DNA of 64,000 nt from Pseudobutyrivibrio xylanivorans DSM 14809. GTDB lineage: Bacteria; Bacillota; Clostridia; Lachnospirales; Lachnospiraceae. A program made the position numbers and the translations under genes. The stretch covers positions 1 through 64,000 of the forward strand of contig NZ_FQYQ01000003.1 of NCBI RefSeq assembly GCF_900141825.1, given 5' to 3'. Below, one piece after another: positions 55,962-64,000 of this stretch. Under the pieces are notes generated by a model that was not told the origin of the DNA, ran no database searches, and saw only the letters and a program-made list of their open reading frames with translations. Positions within the stretch are counted from its first letter, which is position 1. Every line of letters starts with the position of its first letter.

Positions 55962-56618
55962 ATGGAATTAACTGCTTCCGAGAAAAAAGTATTAAACGGT
56001 ATTTCCTTTAACACAGAAGAAATAGAAAGTGGAAATCTTAGAGAAAGTGATACTGCCCTTCTAAATGAAATGAGGGCAGTTGAAAACTACCTTACAGAAA
56101 AATATCCCAGCTTTTCCTTTGAAATAACCGGCTGTGAACCAAAGTCAGGTACAACAAGAACCTACTCTGAGTGGTATTTCAAATCTGCTGAAATTGACAG
56201 GGAATCCGCTTTCATTGCAATGTCCGAGGAGTCGGGTGATTATTTCACTATAAAAGATGCCTTCTTTGGTCAGCTAATTCGTGCCCCTATAAAAAACTAT
56301 TTGGAAGAATTACTAAATAAAGCTACTCTCCCTGTTATTAATATAGAAGTTTCTTTTTGGGAATATCTTGGAGAGGAATATGGAGAAGAATTATCTCCTG
56401 AGAAGGTTCTAACTGGAGAAATAGATGCAGGAAATGATTTTAAAATATTCCTTGATGATTCCAAACTTACTGACAAAGATTATCGCGCAATCATGGAAAA
56501 GATTAAAACCTGTCTCCAATCCAATAATATAAGTGGCGAAGTATATTTGGTAATACTTTCCAGTGCAGATGGAGACCCAGCTCGAGACAGAGTTTTTTCA
56601 GATAGTATTTTGTTGTGA
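55962..56618 (+). CDS. Unknown 218-aa protein upstream of a DUF2974 hydrolase
   Basis: The start is the ATG at 55962 with GGAGG 8 nt upstream; an earlier frame start lacks a site. The product is acidic and soluble, with no signal or membrane segment. I do not recognise a family. Visible features are a long N-terminal helix-rich region with a TYSEWYFKSAEIDRESAFIA segment and a C-terminal alpha/beta region (SGEVYLVILSS). It is 17 nt ahead of the hydrolase gene on the same strand, so the pair is probably co-translated and functionally linked. Confidence 0.75.
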   Translation: MELTASEKKVLNGISFNTEEIESGNLRESDTALLNEMRAVENYLTEKYPSFSFEITGCEPKSGTTRTYSEWYFKSAEIDRESAFIAMSEESGDYFTIKDAFFGQLIRAPIKNYLEELLNKATLPVINIEVSFWEYLGEEYGEELSPEKVLTGEIDAGNDFKIFLDDSKLTDKDYRAIMEKIKTCLQSNNISGEVYLVILSSADGDPARDRVFSDSILL

Positions 56619-56635
56619 TTTAAAGAGGTATTCAT

Positions 56636-58057
56636 ATGAACAGTTGCTTATCTATAGAAGAAATCGTATTAATCAACTGCTTGCTCTACTGTGAAAATCT
56701 TGGAGGTCCAAGAGGAACTTTCCTATCTATAAGTCAGGAGTCCAGAACTATTGGTGATTTTGTGGATGGTGTACTTCACTATGCCACAAAAATAGAAAAC
56801 GACAAGGAATATAGCACAGGAGTAACTGGTGCTGAATATAAGCAACTTATGTGGGCAATCCGGCCTCTGGAACACCTTAAGAACATCATCATAATGCAGG
56901 TCCACTATGAGAGTGAGGGTGCTGGCGGTGGACGCAGTGCTCTTCTCTTCGACCCATCAGCAAATGAAGCCATCGTTGCTTTTAAGGGAACACAAAGTGA
57001 CGCGGAATGGATAGACAATGTTTCTGGACTTTATCAGGTTCCAACAGCATTTCAGGATAATGCTCTAAACTGGTTCAAATCTCTTGATTTGGATGGATAT
57101 GATACCATCACAGTAACTGGTCATTCAAAAGGTGGCAATAAAGCAAAATTTATCACAATTATGGATGACAGAGTTGATAACTGCTTTTCTTTTGATGGGC
57201 AGGGTTTTTCTGACGAATTCATTCGTAAATATTCTCCTCTTATAGTTAAAAATCAAAGTAAAATTTTGAATATTAGTGCTGAAAGCGATTTTGTAAATAT
57301 CCTACTAAACGATGTGGGTAAGAAGCAGTTCTACTTAGGCACCAATTACGGTCGTCTTGGCTTTGCTGAAAATCATTGCCCAAATGCAATTGCATTCTAT
57401 GATGATATTGGTGAAATGACTATTCATGAAGCACCAGGTCAGGATAAGAAAATGTCAGCACTGGATAAAATGCTTAACAGCTTTATCAGATCTATACGTA
57501 TGTCAACCAAGGAAAAAGTTGCCAATATGCTTGGCAGCGTTATTGTTAATGCCTCTAGTGGTGATACCGATAAGCTTGTTTATTCTTTTTCAGACAGTAC
57601 AAACTCAGATAGTGCAGCAAAACTTATAGCCTACACTTTGCGATATAAAGTTGAAAAACCTAAAATGGTGGATTCTATAAGAGAAATATTGCAACAGAAT
57701 GGTTTTAGTACCAATATGCTTGGCGCTATAGACTTTGTGACTAATTATGACCTGTTAATGGAGCTAATAGGAAAAAAGCCTGAGGCAGTCATCTCTATAT
57801 TAAAGATGAGACATACCTCAGACAATCTAATTCAATTCCTGAGAAAACATATGGAATTATTTGATTTACTTGTATCTGTATCCAGAAAAATGCGTAGAAT
57901 CAATCCTTTGAAATACAACGGTGATGATTTAAAGGCTGAGGATGCAACCATAATCATCAATTCTCAGTTTATGATTTCAAGGAGAACCCTGTCATTTTTA
58001 GTATTTGGTGCAATAGTAATCACTGTCACCTGTATATTTATCTTGTGGCTACGCTAA
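56636..58057 (+). CDS. DUF2974 (Mbeg1-like) alpha/beta hydrolase with C-terminal membrane anchor
   Basis: 473 aa. The lipase-like core has VAFKGTQSDAEWIDNVSGL and the nucleophile elbow VTGHSKGGNKA (Ser in GHSKG). A candidate acid is in ISAESDFVNILL, and a His follows in FAENHCPNA. DUF2974 proteins are common in Firmicutes but poorly characterised. The last ~22 residues (LSFLVFGAIVITVTCIFILW) form one membrane helix with only two residues after it, so it is tail-anchored with the enzyme in the cytosol. It converges with the next gene with a 9-bp overlap. Confidence 0.85.
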   Translation: MNSCLSIEEIVLINCLLYCENLGGPRGTFLSISQESRTIGDFVDGVLHYATKIENDKEYSTGVTGAEYKQLMWAIRPLEHLKNIIIMQVHYESEGAGGGRSALLFDPSANEAIVAFKGTQSDAEWIDNVSGLYQVPTAFQDNALNWFKSLDLDGYDTITVTGHSKGGNKAKFITIMDDRVDNCFSFDGQGFSDEFIRKYSPLIVKNQSKILNISAESDFVNILLNDVGKKQFYLGTNYGRLGFAENHCPNAIAFYDDIGEMTIHEAPGQDKKMSALDKMLNSFIRSIRMSTKEKVANMLGSVIVNASSGDTDKLVYSFSDSTNSDSAAKLIAYTLRYKVEKPKMVDSIREILQQNGFSTNMLGAIDFVTNYDLLMELIGKKPEAVISILKMRHTSDNLIQFLRKHMELFDLLVSVSRKMRRINPLKYNGDDLKAEDATIIINSQFMISRRTLSFLVFGAIVITVTCIFILWLR

Positions 58058-58471
58058 AAGTTTAGCTAAGAACTCATCACCCTTTGGCGAACACATTCCA
58101 CATGTATGGGCTACAATTCTATCAAGCTCAGTCTTCTCGTCTGCTCCGCCCTCTAACATTGTGCCATTATATGCATTACCGACTGCTGACTTAACAGTCT
58201 TATATTTTGTAGTAAACTGAGTTACCTTATCGTATGTACCAAAAACCTGAATGGTAGAAAACAGCTTTTTAATATTTTCATAATCTTTATTCTTAACGTA
58301 CTCTGACATCTTTTCATATAATAATGAATCTTCACACTGACCATCTTCAGAATACTTATCTACAAAATCAATAAAATTCTGTCCTAAGCTGATTATGAAT
58401 GCTTCTTCCTTAGTACCACCAAGCTGCTGCTGCGTCATTCCAATCTTTCTTCTAGTACGAACTGTAATCAT
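58049..58471 (-). CDS. Unknown 140-aa protein
   Basis: Soluble, helical and mixed charge. It starts MITVRTRRKIGMTQQQLGG with AGAGGA upstream. A CGMCSPKGDEF segment near the C-terminus contains two Cys that could bind metal or be redox active. I do not recognise a family. The stop overlaps the end of the convergent DUF2974 gene by 9 bp, with no terminator between them. A promoter match lies upstream. Confidence 0.7.
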   Translation of the reverse strand: MITVRTRRKIGMTQQQLGGTKEEAFIISLGQNFIDFVDKYSEDGQCEDSLLYEKMSEYVKNKDYENIKKLFSTIQVFGTYDKVTQFTTKYKTVKSAVGNAYNGTMLEGGADEKTELDRIVAHTCGMCSPKGDEFLAKLLA

Positions 58472-58507
58472 AATTCCTCTTCCTCAATACAATCAAAAAC
58501 GTTACAA

Positions 58508-58536
58508 TATTAAATCAGTTTCCAAAACCTTGACAA
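58508..58536 (-). promoter_or_regulatory. Promoter of the 140-aa protein gene
   Basis: TTGTCA, a 17-nt spacer and TTAATA on the minus strand, about 37 nt before the ATG. Confidence 0.55.
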
Positions 58537-58627
58537 TTCTATAACATTTCATTTGCCTTGTCAATCACTTTTTTTGTATTTCTTTTTAATGCTTGAAGAA
58601 GTTATTGCAAGGCTATAAAATTGTGTC

Positions 58628-59527
58628 ATGAATTATTTAAGCCTTTCTGATTATTTAAAAGCAAAATACGGCACAAAGGTATATAAGCTTTCCCTCACCA
58701 GCGGTTGCACCTGTCCTAACAGGGATGGAAGCATCAGCATTGGTGGATGTATCTTCTGTTCAGAAGGTGGTTCTGGAGATTTTGCAGCTGAATATGCTGA
58801 TTTAGAGGTTCAAATCAAAGAAGCCAGGGCTCGTGTAGATACAAAAATTTCTGCGAAGATACCTGCAAATGAGAGAAAGTACATTGCATACTTTCAGTCT
58901 TTCACCAATACTTATGGTGATCAGAAAAGATTAATGGATTTGTATTCCAAAGTGTTAGAATACCCTGAGATTGTAGGACTTTCTATTGGCACAAGACCGG
59001 ACTGTCTTTCTGATGAGATGATTAGTTTTCTTGCGGAATTAAATCATACTAAAGAAGTATGGGTTGAACTTGGACTACAGACAATTCATGAAGATACCGC
59101 CTCACTCATAAACCGAGGCTACGAGCTTTCTGTATTTGAAGATGCTTATCGAAGATTGACTGATGCTGGTCTTAAAGTGGTAGTTCATGTAATTCTAGGG
59201 CTTCCTGGTGAATCTGATGAAGATATACTTGAAACTGTAAAATATCTGTCTGACTTGAATCCAACTTTATTTGGAATCAAGCTACAGCTTCTTCATGTTC
59301 TAAAAGGCACAAAGCTTGCTGACATGTACGAAGCCAAACCGTTTCGAATATACGAATTAGACGAATATTGTGTTCTTGTTGGAAAATGTCTTAAACTTCT
59401 TCCAAAGGAAACAGTTATCCATCGCCTCACTGGAGATGGACCAAAAAAGCTCCTTATCGCCCCACTTTGGAGTGGCAATAAGAAGCTTGTAATGAACACT
59501 ATGCGTAAATATATTTCTGAGCTTTAA
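58628..59527 (+). CDS. TIGR01212-family radical SAM protein (YhcC-like)
   Basis: 299 aa. The cluster motif is in SGCTCPNRDGSISIGGCIFC (C27, C29, C41, C44), the CxCPNRDG...GGCxFC pattern of TIGR01212 and related to the Elp3 group. VWVELGLQTIHEDTASLINRGY is the SAM-binding region. The function is unknown; a role in tRNA or protein modification has been suggested for relatives. The ATG has no Shine-Dalgarno at normal distance, and a TATAAA lies only ~10 nt upstream, so the transcript may be nearly leaderless. Confidence 0.92.
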   Translation: MNYLSLSDYLKAKYGTKVYKLSLTSGCTCPNRDGSISIGGCIFCSEGGSGDFAAEYADLEVQIKEARARVDTKISAKIPANERKYIAYFQSFTNTYGDQKRLMDLYSKVLEYPEIVGLSIGTRPDCLSDEMISFLAELNHTKEVWVELGLQTIHEDTASLINRGYELSVFEDAYRRLTDAGLKVVVHVILGLPGESDEDILETVKYLSDLNPTLFGIKLQLLHVLKGTKLADMYEAKPFRIYELDEYCVLVGKCLKLLPKETVIHRLTGDGPKKLLIAPLWSGNKKLVMNTMRKYISEL

Positions 59528-60483
59528 TTTTGAACCATATCTATGATACCAGCCACGGCTTTGCTGTATTCCATCAGCTGCTGCTGTGCGCTAGTATCAT
59601 TTTCTTCAATGATTCTCTTATACTCTACAAATTCAAAATACAATCTATGACTTCCATCAGATAGATCCACCTCTTTTGTATCTGTATTCATATCATTAAA
59701 TAATACATCATATTCTGTCATACCATTTACATGTGGATAGATACATATTGTGGCGTCAACACCCTGTATAGTAGAAGGTCCTGGAGCATTACAATCCTTG
59801 GTGGCTGCGCAAATACATTTAAAGTTGCCATAATCAGCAATTAAAACACCACTTGTATCAACACCTTTTTCCATGTTTGGACTATAGCTGGCTGCCTTTG
59901 GCATTCCAAACAAGCCAACCATTGCAGAAAGATTATAAACATTTAAATCTCTAAGTGCTCCACCCGCATGTGAAGCGTCGAATACTGCTGGAGTAGATGT
60001 TCCCTCATGGAATGCTTTATATCTTCGAGACATCTGGCTGTAATTGAAATTACAAAGCTTAATATCACCCACAAGTTCTACATCCTTCTGTAGCTGCTTG
60101 TAAGCAGGCAGATGATAAATGCTCATAGCTTCAAAAAGCATGACATTATTTTTCTTTGCCAGTTCATCAAGCTGCTTAAGCTCTTCTAAAGTAATAGATA
60201 TAGGCTTTTCACAGATTACATGTTTACCTGCTTCAATTGCACGCTTTGAATAATCAACGTGCATATCGTTTAAAACACCTACGTAAACTACATCAATATC
60301 TGATTTCAAAAGAGCATCATAATCTGTATAAACACCATTAAGATGATACTTTTTTGCTAATTCATTAAGCTTGTCTTCGCTCTGTTTTCTTCCGCTGATG
60401 TATATTTCATCAAATCCTATCTCATCTACAAATGACAAAACTTCCTGAACAATTACACCATTTCCTGCTATACCAAGTTTCAT
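59524..60483 (-). CDS. Gfo/Idh/MocA-family NAD(P)-dependent oxidoreductase
   Basis: 319 aa. An N-terminal Rossmann fold (GIAGNGVIVQEVLSFVDEIG) is followed by DVVYVGVLNDMHVDYSKRAIEAGKHVICEKPISIT, with the conserved EKP Lys. The C-terminal half is the substrate/dimer domain. It probably oxidises or reduces a sugar, inositol or related polyol. The exact substrate is unknown. The stop overlaps the convergent radical SAM gene by 4 bp. It is read from the same strand as the cobalamin operon but separated from it by a 49-nt gap. Confidence 0.9.
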   Translation of the reverse strand: MKLGIAGNGVIVQEVLSFVDEIGFDEIYISGRKQSEDKLNELAKKYHLNGVYTDYDALLKSDIDVVYVGVLNDMHVDYSKRAIEAGKHVICEKPISITLEELKQLDELAKKNNVMLFEAMSIYHLPAYKQLQKDVELVGDIKLCNFNYSQMSRRYKAFHEGTSTPAVFDASHAGGALRDLNVYNLSAMVGLFGMPKAASYSPNMEKGVDTSGVLIADYGNFKCICAATKDCNAPGPSTIQGVDATICIYPHVNGMTEYDVLFNDMNTDTKEVDLSDGSHRLYFEFVEYKRIIEENDTSAQQQLMEYSKAVAGIIDMVQN

Positions 60484-60532
60484 AAGTTTATTCTCCTTAA
60501 TTTATGCAAATATCTGTTTAACCTTTTGTTCA

Positions 60533-61576
60533 TTAATCATTAAGTAAGTCCTCTAGGGCTGACAGCAGCTTTTCGTTATCTTCATGAGATTTGACTGCTA
60601 CTCTATAGAACCCTTTTTCCAACCCATTATAATCTGAGCACTCCCTAATTAAAATACTATGCTTCAATACTTTTTTATCCAGCTCTGAGTCTGCGCATCT
60701 GAACAGGATATAATTTGCATCGCTGGAAAATACTTTTGCACCTAGGTTAGCAAGTCCCTGAGTCAGGTAACTTCTCTCCTTTTCGATCAGCTTGGCTGAG
60801 TCCAGTAAATATTCCTTATGTTTCAGACATTCGGCTCCTGCCATTTGCGCAAATATTGAAAGATTCCATTCAGGAAGATGATTCTTCAAGGATGATGCCA
60901 TTAATTTATCAGCGCAAATGCAGTAACCAATTCTCACGCCCGGTATTGCAAATGTCTTGGTATATGCCCTAAGCACAATCAATGATTTGTGTTTTGTAAT
61001 ATCATAAGCAAGAGAATTCTCCATATCCTTTCCTGTAAGAGCAAGAAAACACTCATCCACAACAAGTACTGTTCCAGCCTTTTCACAGGATATGACTATT
61101 TCATCTAAAAGTGACTTTGATATAAGTCTTCCATTTGGATTATTAGGATTGGTCAGAAACATCAAATCTGCTTTTTCAACTTGAATATGCTCCAAAATAT
61201 CATGATGAATTTCAAAGTCATTATCCTCTGACAACGTGTGATATGAAATACTGCAATCCTGGCATGCACCTTTCACACAAGTCTCATAACCTGAGAAACA
61301 TGGAGCAAGCAGCAATACCTTTTTAGGTGAAATACTATGGCAAATTGCCATTATTATCTCTGATGCGCCATTTCCATATACTATATTTTCATTTGGAGCA
61401 TTAAATAGATTTGCAGTTTCCTCCACAAGTCTCTCGTGATAAATATCTGGATACTTATTAGCGTGTAAAACTGCCTCCGTCAAAACCCACTGAACCTCAG
61501 AGGGCATTCCCAAAGGATTTATGTTTACTGAGAAATCAGTCCGTATGCTATTCCTGTAAATATCACCACCGTGCAT
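60533..61576 (-). CDS. cobD: Threonine-phosphate decarboxylase-type aminotransferase (CobD-like)
   Basis: 347 aa, a PLP-dependent class I/II fold enzyme. The start HGGDIYRNSIRTDFSVNINPLG is characteristic of cobalamin CobD/CobC proteins. The PLP Lys is in LRAYTKTFAIPGVRIGY. It makes (R)-1-amino-2-propanol phosphate for the cobalamin nucleotide loop. The ATG lies 52 nt inside the end of cbiB and has GAGG about 10 nt upstream, so translation is probably coupled. Histidinol-phosphate aminotransferase is the alternative, but context decides. Confidence 0.9.
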   Translation of the reverse strand: MHGGDIYRNSIRTDFSVNINPLGMPSEVQWVLTEAVLHANKYPDIYHERLVEETANLFNAPNENIVYGNGASEIIMAICHSISPKKVLLLAPCFSGYETCVKGACQDCSISYHTLSEDNDFEIHHDILEHIQVEKADLMFLTNPNNPNGRLISKSLLDEIVISCEKAGTVLVVDECFLALTGKDMENSLAYDITKHKSLIVLRAYTKTFAIPGVRIGYCICADKLMASSLKNHLPEWNLSIFAQMAGAECLKHKEYLLDSAKLIEKERSYLTQGLANLGAKVFSSDANYILFRCADSELDKKVLKHSILIRECSDYNGLEKGFYRVAVKSHEDNEKLLSALEDLLND

Positions 61577-62535
61577 ATTAATAAAACCTCACATATTATG
61601 GCTGTAGCCAACATCAAAATGTTAGCCCTTTTTATGTCATCCAGTTCTACAGAACGGATTGGTTCGCCAATATATTTTTTATCTACTATCTTTCCAAAAT
61701 AACTGGCTGGGCCTGCCAGCTGAATTCCAAGTGCACCAGCGCAAACACTTTCAGTCTGTGCCGAATTAGGACTAGCGTGATTAAATCTGTCTCGCTTAAA
61801 AATTCTAAAAGCACCAGTCATGCTATAATCTCTGCCTAAAAACAGACAACCTATAATCATCAACACAGCACTAACTCTTGCTGGAATAAAATTCACCACA
61901 TCATCAAGCTTTGCTGCAGCCCTTCCAAAATCCATATACTTTTCATTTTTATAGCCCACCATGGAATCCATAGTGTTAATGGCTTTGTAAGCAATTCCTA
62001 AAACCGGGCCACCTATGGCAAGATAAATAAGCGGAGCTATTATTCCATCTGAAGTGTTCTCGGCAACAGTCTCCACTGCCGCTTTAATAACTCCCTTTTC
62101 ATCAAGACATGCAGTGTCTCTGCCTACTATCATGGAAACTGCCTTACGACCAACATCCAAACCCTGACTTTTAAGTGCCTTATATACCTTCATACTCTCA
62201 ACATAAAGACTTTTTGTAGCAATACACTGGTACGTAATTACGGTTTCGATTATAACTCCCAATATTGAATTCAAAGTGTAAGCTACGTGAAGAATAGCAA
62301 AACATATCCCGGCTGAAATCGTAATTACGATAATTACCATTATCAGTCCATATCTTCTCTTAAGTTTATTAGTCTTTTCTGGTTCCAGTATCCTCTCAGC
62401 TTTATTCAAAAAGAACTCAGTAAGATAGCTTATAAGATTACCGATCCAGCGAACAGGATGTGGAAACCCTATAGGATCACCTACGAAAAGATCTAGGATA
62501 AAGCCCGCTAAAAATGCCGTCATGTGATAAATCAA
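61525..62535 (-). CDS. cbiB: Adenosylcobinamide-phosphate synthase CbiB
   Basis: 336 aa, polytopic. It joins aminopropanol phosphate to adenosylcobyric acid. Family motifs are intact: LDLFVGDPIGFPHPVRWIG, ETVAENTSDGIIAPLIY, NTMDSMVGYKNEKYMDFG, and RFNHASPNSAQTES. The frame begins with TTG at 62535, for which a GAGG lies about 9 nt upstream. ATG at 62523 is the alternative and gives a more usual N-terminus. It overlaps cobC by up to 59 nt and cobD by 52 nt. Compare the degenerate paralogue at 31082. Confidence 0.95.
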   Translation of the reverse strand: MIYHMTAFLAGFILDLFVGDPIGFPHPVRWIGNLISYLTEFFLNKAERILEPEKTNKLKRRYGLIMVIIVITISAGICFAILHVAYTLNSILGVIIETVITYQCIATKSLYVESMKVYKALKSQGLDVGRKAVSMIVGRDTACLDEKGVIKAAVETVAENTSDGIIAPLIYLAIGGPVLGIAYKAINTMDSMVGYKNEKYMDFGRAAAKLDDVVNFIPARVSAVLMIIGCLFLGRDYSMTGAFRIFKRDRFNHASPNSAQTESVCAGALGIQLAGPASYFGKIVDKKYIGEPIRSVELDDIKRANILMLATAIICEVLLICTVVIFTGIAYGLISQ

Positions 62536-63052
62536 TTGAATATCCCTCGCAGTTCTCTACATGATATGAATAGTATTCTCCCCCAAAGATATGACTTAGA
62601 ATCCCCATGATAGTTCCTCCATGGGCAATCACGGAAATATTATAATAATCCTTACTAATCTCCAATAGCTTATCAAATCCTATTAAAGCTCTGGCAGTGG
62701 CCTCCTGTTTACTCTCTCCACCAGGAAATTGTAAATCTCCACCACTGTCTATCCATAACTGATAATCTGGATTTGATGATAGCTCTTTATAATTCTTCCC
62801 CTCAAAATCACCAAAATTCGTCTCTTTAAGCTCATCAATGATAATAGGCTCAAGGGCTGGATAAATAATCTTGGCAGTTTTTATACAACGAATCAAAGGA
62901 CTTGAAAAAACAATATCTGCCTCAGGATAATTCCTTTCCATAATTTCCTTCTCACCTTCTAAGGTAAGCCCTTCATCAGTGATTCCAATATAACAGTTGG
63001 TAAGATTTCCAGCTGTTTTTCCATGACGAATAAAAGTAATTGTTCTATCCAT
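62477..63052 (-). CDS. cobC: Histidine phosphatase, probable alpha-ribazole phosphatase
   Basis: 191 aa. The RHG motif is ITFIRHGKTAGN (residues 6-17), with the second His in VIAHGGTIMG. The Glu/His core matches the phosphoglycerate-mutase-like superfamily. Location between cobU and cbiB supports alpha-ribazole-5'-phosphate phosphatase. Its start is directly adjacent to the cobU stop, and its end overlaps cbiB. Confidence 0.88.
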   Translation of the reverse strand: MDRTITFIRHGKTAGNLTNCYIGITDEGLTLEGEKEIMERNYPEADIVFSSPLIRCIKTAKIIYPALEPIIIDELKETNFGDFEGKNYKELSSNPDYQLWIDSGGDLQFPGGESKQEATARALIGFDKLLEISKDYYNISVIAHGGTIMGILSHIFGGEYYSYHVENCEGYSIDLSHDGIFSGLYPRSFRR

Positions 63053-63385
63053 TTATTTTATCCTTTGTCCAATTCCGCAAACCACACGGTAAACCTCTGT
63101 TGCATCTTTGGCAAGTTCAATCATGATACGACCACAAATCTCTCTCCAGGTCCTGTCATTCTCATCTAAAGGAACGATTCCATTTCCTATCTCATCCGAA
63201 ATAATTACCCATTCTCCATCATTAACAACCTCTCTTATTTCCGCAAGGATTTCGCTATTGTTCTTCCCCTCTGAAATACGCTTTTTTACAAAAAGATGAA
63301 GTTGATTAAAATACTTGGCCTCAGGGAACTCATTTCTTGCAAATTCAGTCTTGCCCTGATAACTTCCACCAACAATTAAAATCAT
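63053..63385 (-). CDS. cobU: Short CobU-like adenosylcobinamide kinase
   Basis: 110 aa against about 170-180 for the family. The P-loop GGSYQGKTEF and the C-terminal block SDEIGNGIVPLDENDRTWREICGRI...EVYRVVCGIGQRIK match CobU/CobP closely. The middle ~65 residues, which in the classic enzyme carry the guanylylated His and substrate loop, are absent. I see no frameshift or internal stop, so this is a compact natural form. Kinase function is plausible; the guanylyltransferase step may need another protein. It lies 20 nt after cobS and abuts cobC. Confidence 0.8.
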   Translation of the reverse strand: MILIVGGSYQGKTEFARNEFPEAKYFNQLHLFVKKRISEGKNNSEILAEIREVVNDGEWVIISDEIGNGIVPLDENDRTWREICGRIMIELAKDATEVYRVVCGIGQRIK

Positions 63386-63405
63386 AAATCTACCTCTAAT
63401 TTAAT

Positions 63406-64000
63406 CTAGAAAATCAATGCATTACCCATCACAGATAAAACTGCGACTGCCACTGCCATCAAAGTCTCTGCACTACACACAAACCAGCCTGCCAAATCAC
63501 CTGTAATCCCACCAAATTTAGAATATGCTACATAGATATACCTAATCAGTGCAATGACAAGCGCAGCCAAAGAAACTGTCCAATACCACTGTAACAAATA
63601 TCCAGCTGTGAGCGCGCATAAAATAAACTCAATTGCCAGGAATATAATTACCACCTTATCTTTAGCATTTTTAGCTGAAGTGCTAAGTATTCCATCATTT
63701 TTTGCTTTCTTTGAGGAAACAACACAAATCCCACTGACACATCTAGCCGCCACAAATGAAAAGCACCATGCCATAACAGCATTGTCATCCATTAGGAATA
63801 AAGCAGAAAAAAGAATTAAGCCAAGGGCAACAAGTCTTATTACCGCAAACGCACCAATATGAGAATCCTTTAATATCTCATGTCTTTTTTCTTTGTCTCC
63901 CCATGAAGCCAACGCATCACTTGTATCCATATAGCCATCAATATGAAATCCACCTGTAATAACAATAGGAATTACAATTGCAATGGCAGAAAACACTATA
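63406..64000 (-). CDS. cobS: Cobalamin-5-phosphate synthase CobS, N-terminus outside window
   Basis: About 198 residues are visible; the frame stays open to the window edge. It is a polytopic membrane enzyme joining adenosylcobinamide-GDP to alpha-ribazole. The metal/substrate motif HIDGYMDTSDALAS with EILKDSHIGAFAV is diagnostic of CobS. It is the most upstream visible gene of the leftward cobalamin nucleotide-loop operon. Any cobalamin riboswitch would lie beyond the window. Confidence 0.95.
   Translation of the reverse strand, partial: IVFSAIAIVIPIVITGGFHIDGYMDTSDALASWGDKEKRHEILKDSHIGAFAVIRLVALGLILFSALFLMDDNAVMAWCFSFVAARCVSGICVVSSKKAKNDGILSTSAKNAKDKVVIIFLAIEFILCALTAGYLLQWYWTVSLAALVIALIRYIYVAYSKFGGITGDLAGWFVCSAETLMAVAVAVLSVMGNALIF

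Overview
The window looks like the chromosome of a low-GC, strictly anaerobic Firmicute of the family Lachnospiraceae, probably near Butyrivibrio/Pseudobutyrivibrio. This is inferred from AT-rich DNA with strong AGGAGG ribosome-binding sites, an NfnAB transhydrogenase, DUF5688 and RepA_N mobile-element genes, RecA with a Gram-positive LexA box, and a galactoside-utilisation cluster. No rRNA is present to confirm it. One tRNA-Arg(CCG) was found.

Layout. Positions 1-8.4 kb are the end of a plasmid-like or integrative conjugative element. They hold an IS3-family transposase remnant, a putative PD-(D/E)XK nuclease, then a leftward operon reading DUF5688, RepA_N initiator, ParA, ParB, a 40-aa protein, PcfB and a VirD4-type coupling protein. 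A cluster of 11-bp iteron-like repeats lies ahead of the operon. From 8.5 kb the chromosome carries metA (acetyl-CoA type), two overlapping membrane GGDEF genes, ligA, rluF, an SH3-domain membrane protein, tRNA-Arg, aroE-aroF, a chemoreceptor-CheW pair, a Nudix hydrolase, rny, recA-recX (LexA-controlled), prfC, rpsU and alaS. At 31-37 kb are a divergent CbiB paralogue, an OGG-type glycosylase, an MBL-fold protein, a DUF5692 membrane protein, a lipid kinase and a CLC antiporter.

Positions 37.4-45.7 kb form one leftward galactoside operon: TetR, GH2 enzyme, unknown GT-B-like protein, GPH symporter, GH36 alpha-galactosidase. Then come a 43-aa protein gene with its own promoter and terminator, a 600-nt intergenic region holding a ~375-nt rod-like inverted structure, nfnAB, two COG0523 metallochaperone-type GTPases (one with a tandem His repeat), and a glucose-type PTS with its PRD antiterminator and an RNA antiterminator/terminator leader. 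The right end has an acyltransferase, an unknown gene plus a tail-anchored DUF2974 hydrolase, a radical SAM protein, an oxidoreductase, and a late cobalamin operon (cobS-cobU-cobC-cbiB-cobD) that runs off the edge.

The most unusual signals are non-coding. One is a family of three ~95-nt elements (19.14, 37.28 and 49.0 kb) that share primary sequence and a compensated three-stem fold. The other is the 375-nt rod at 46.2-46.56 kb. Neither matches an RNA class I can name.
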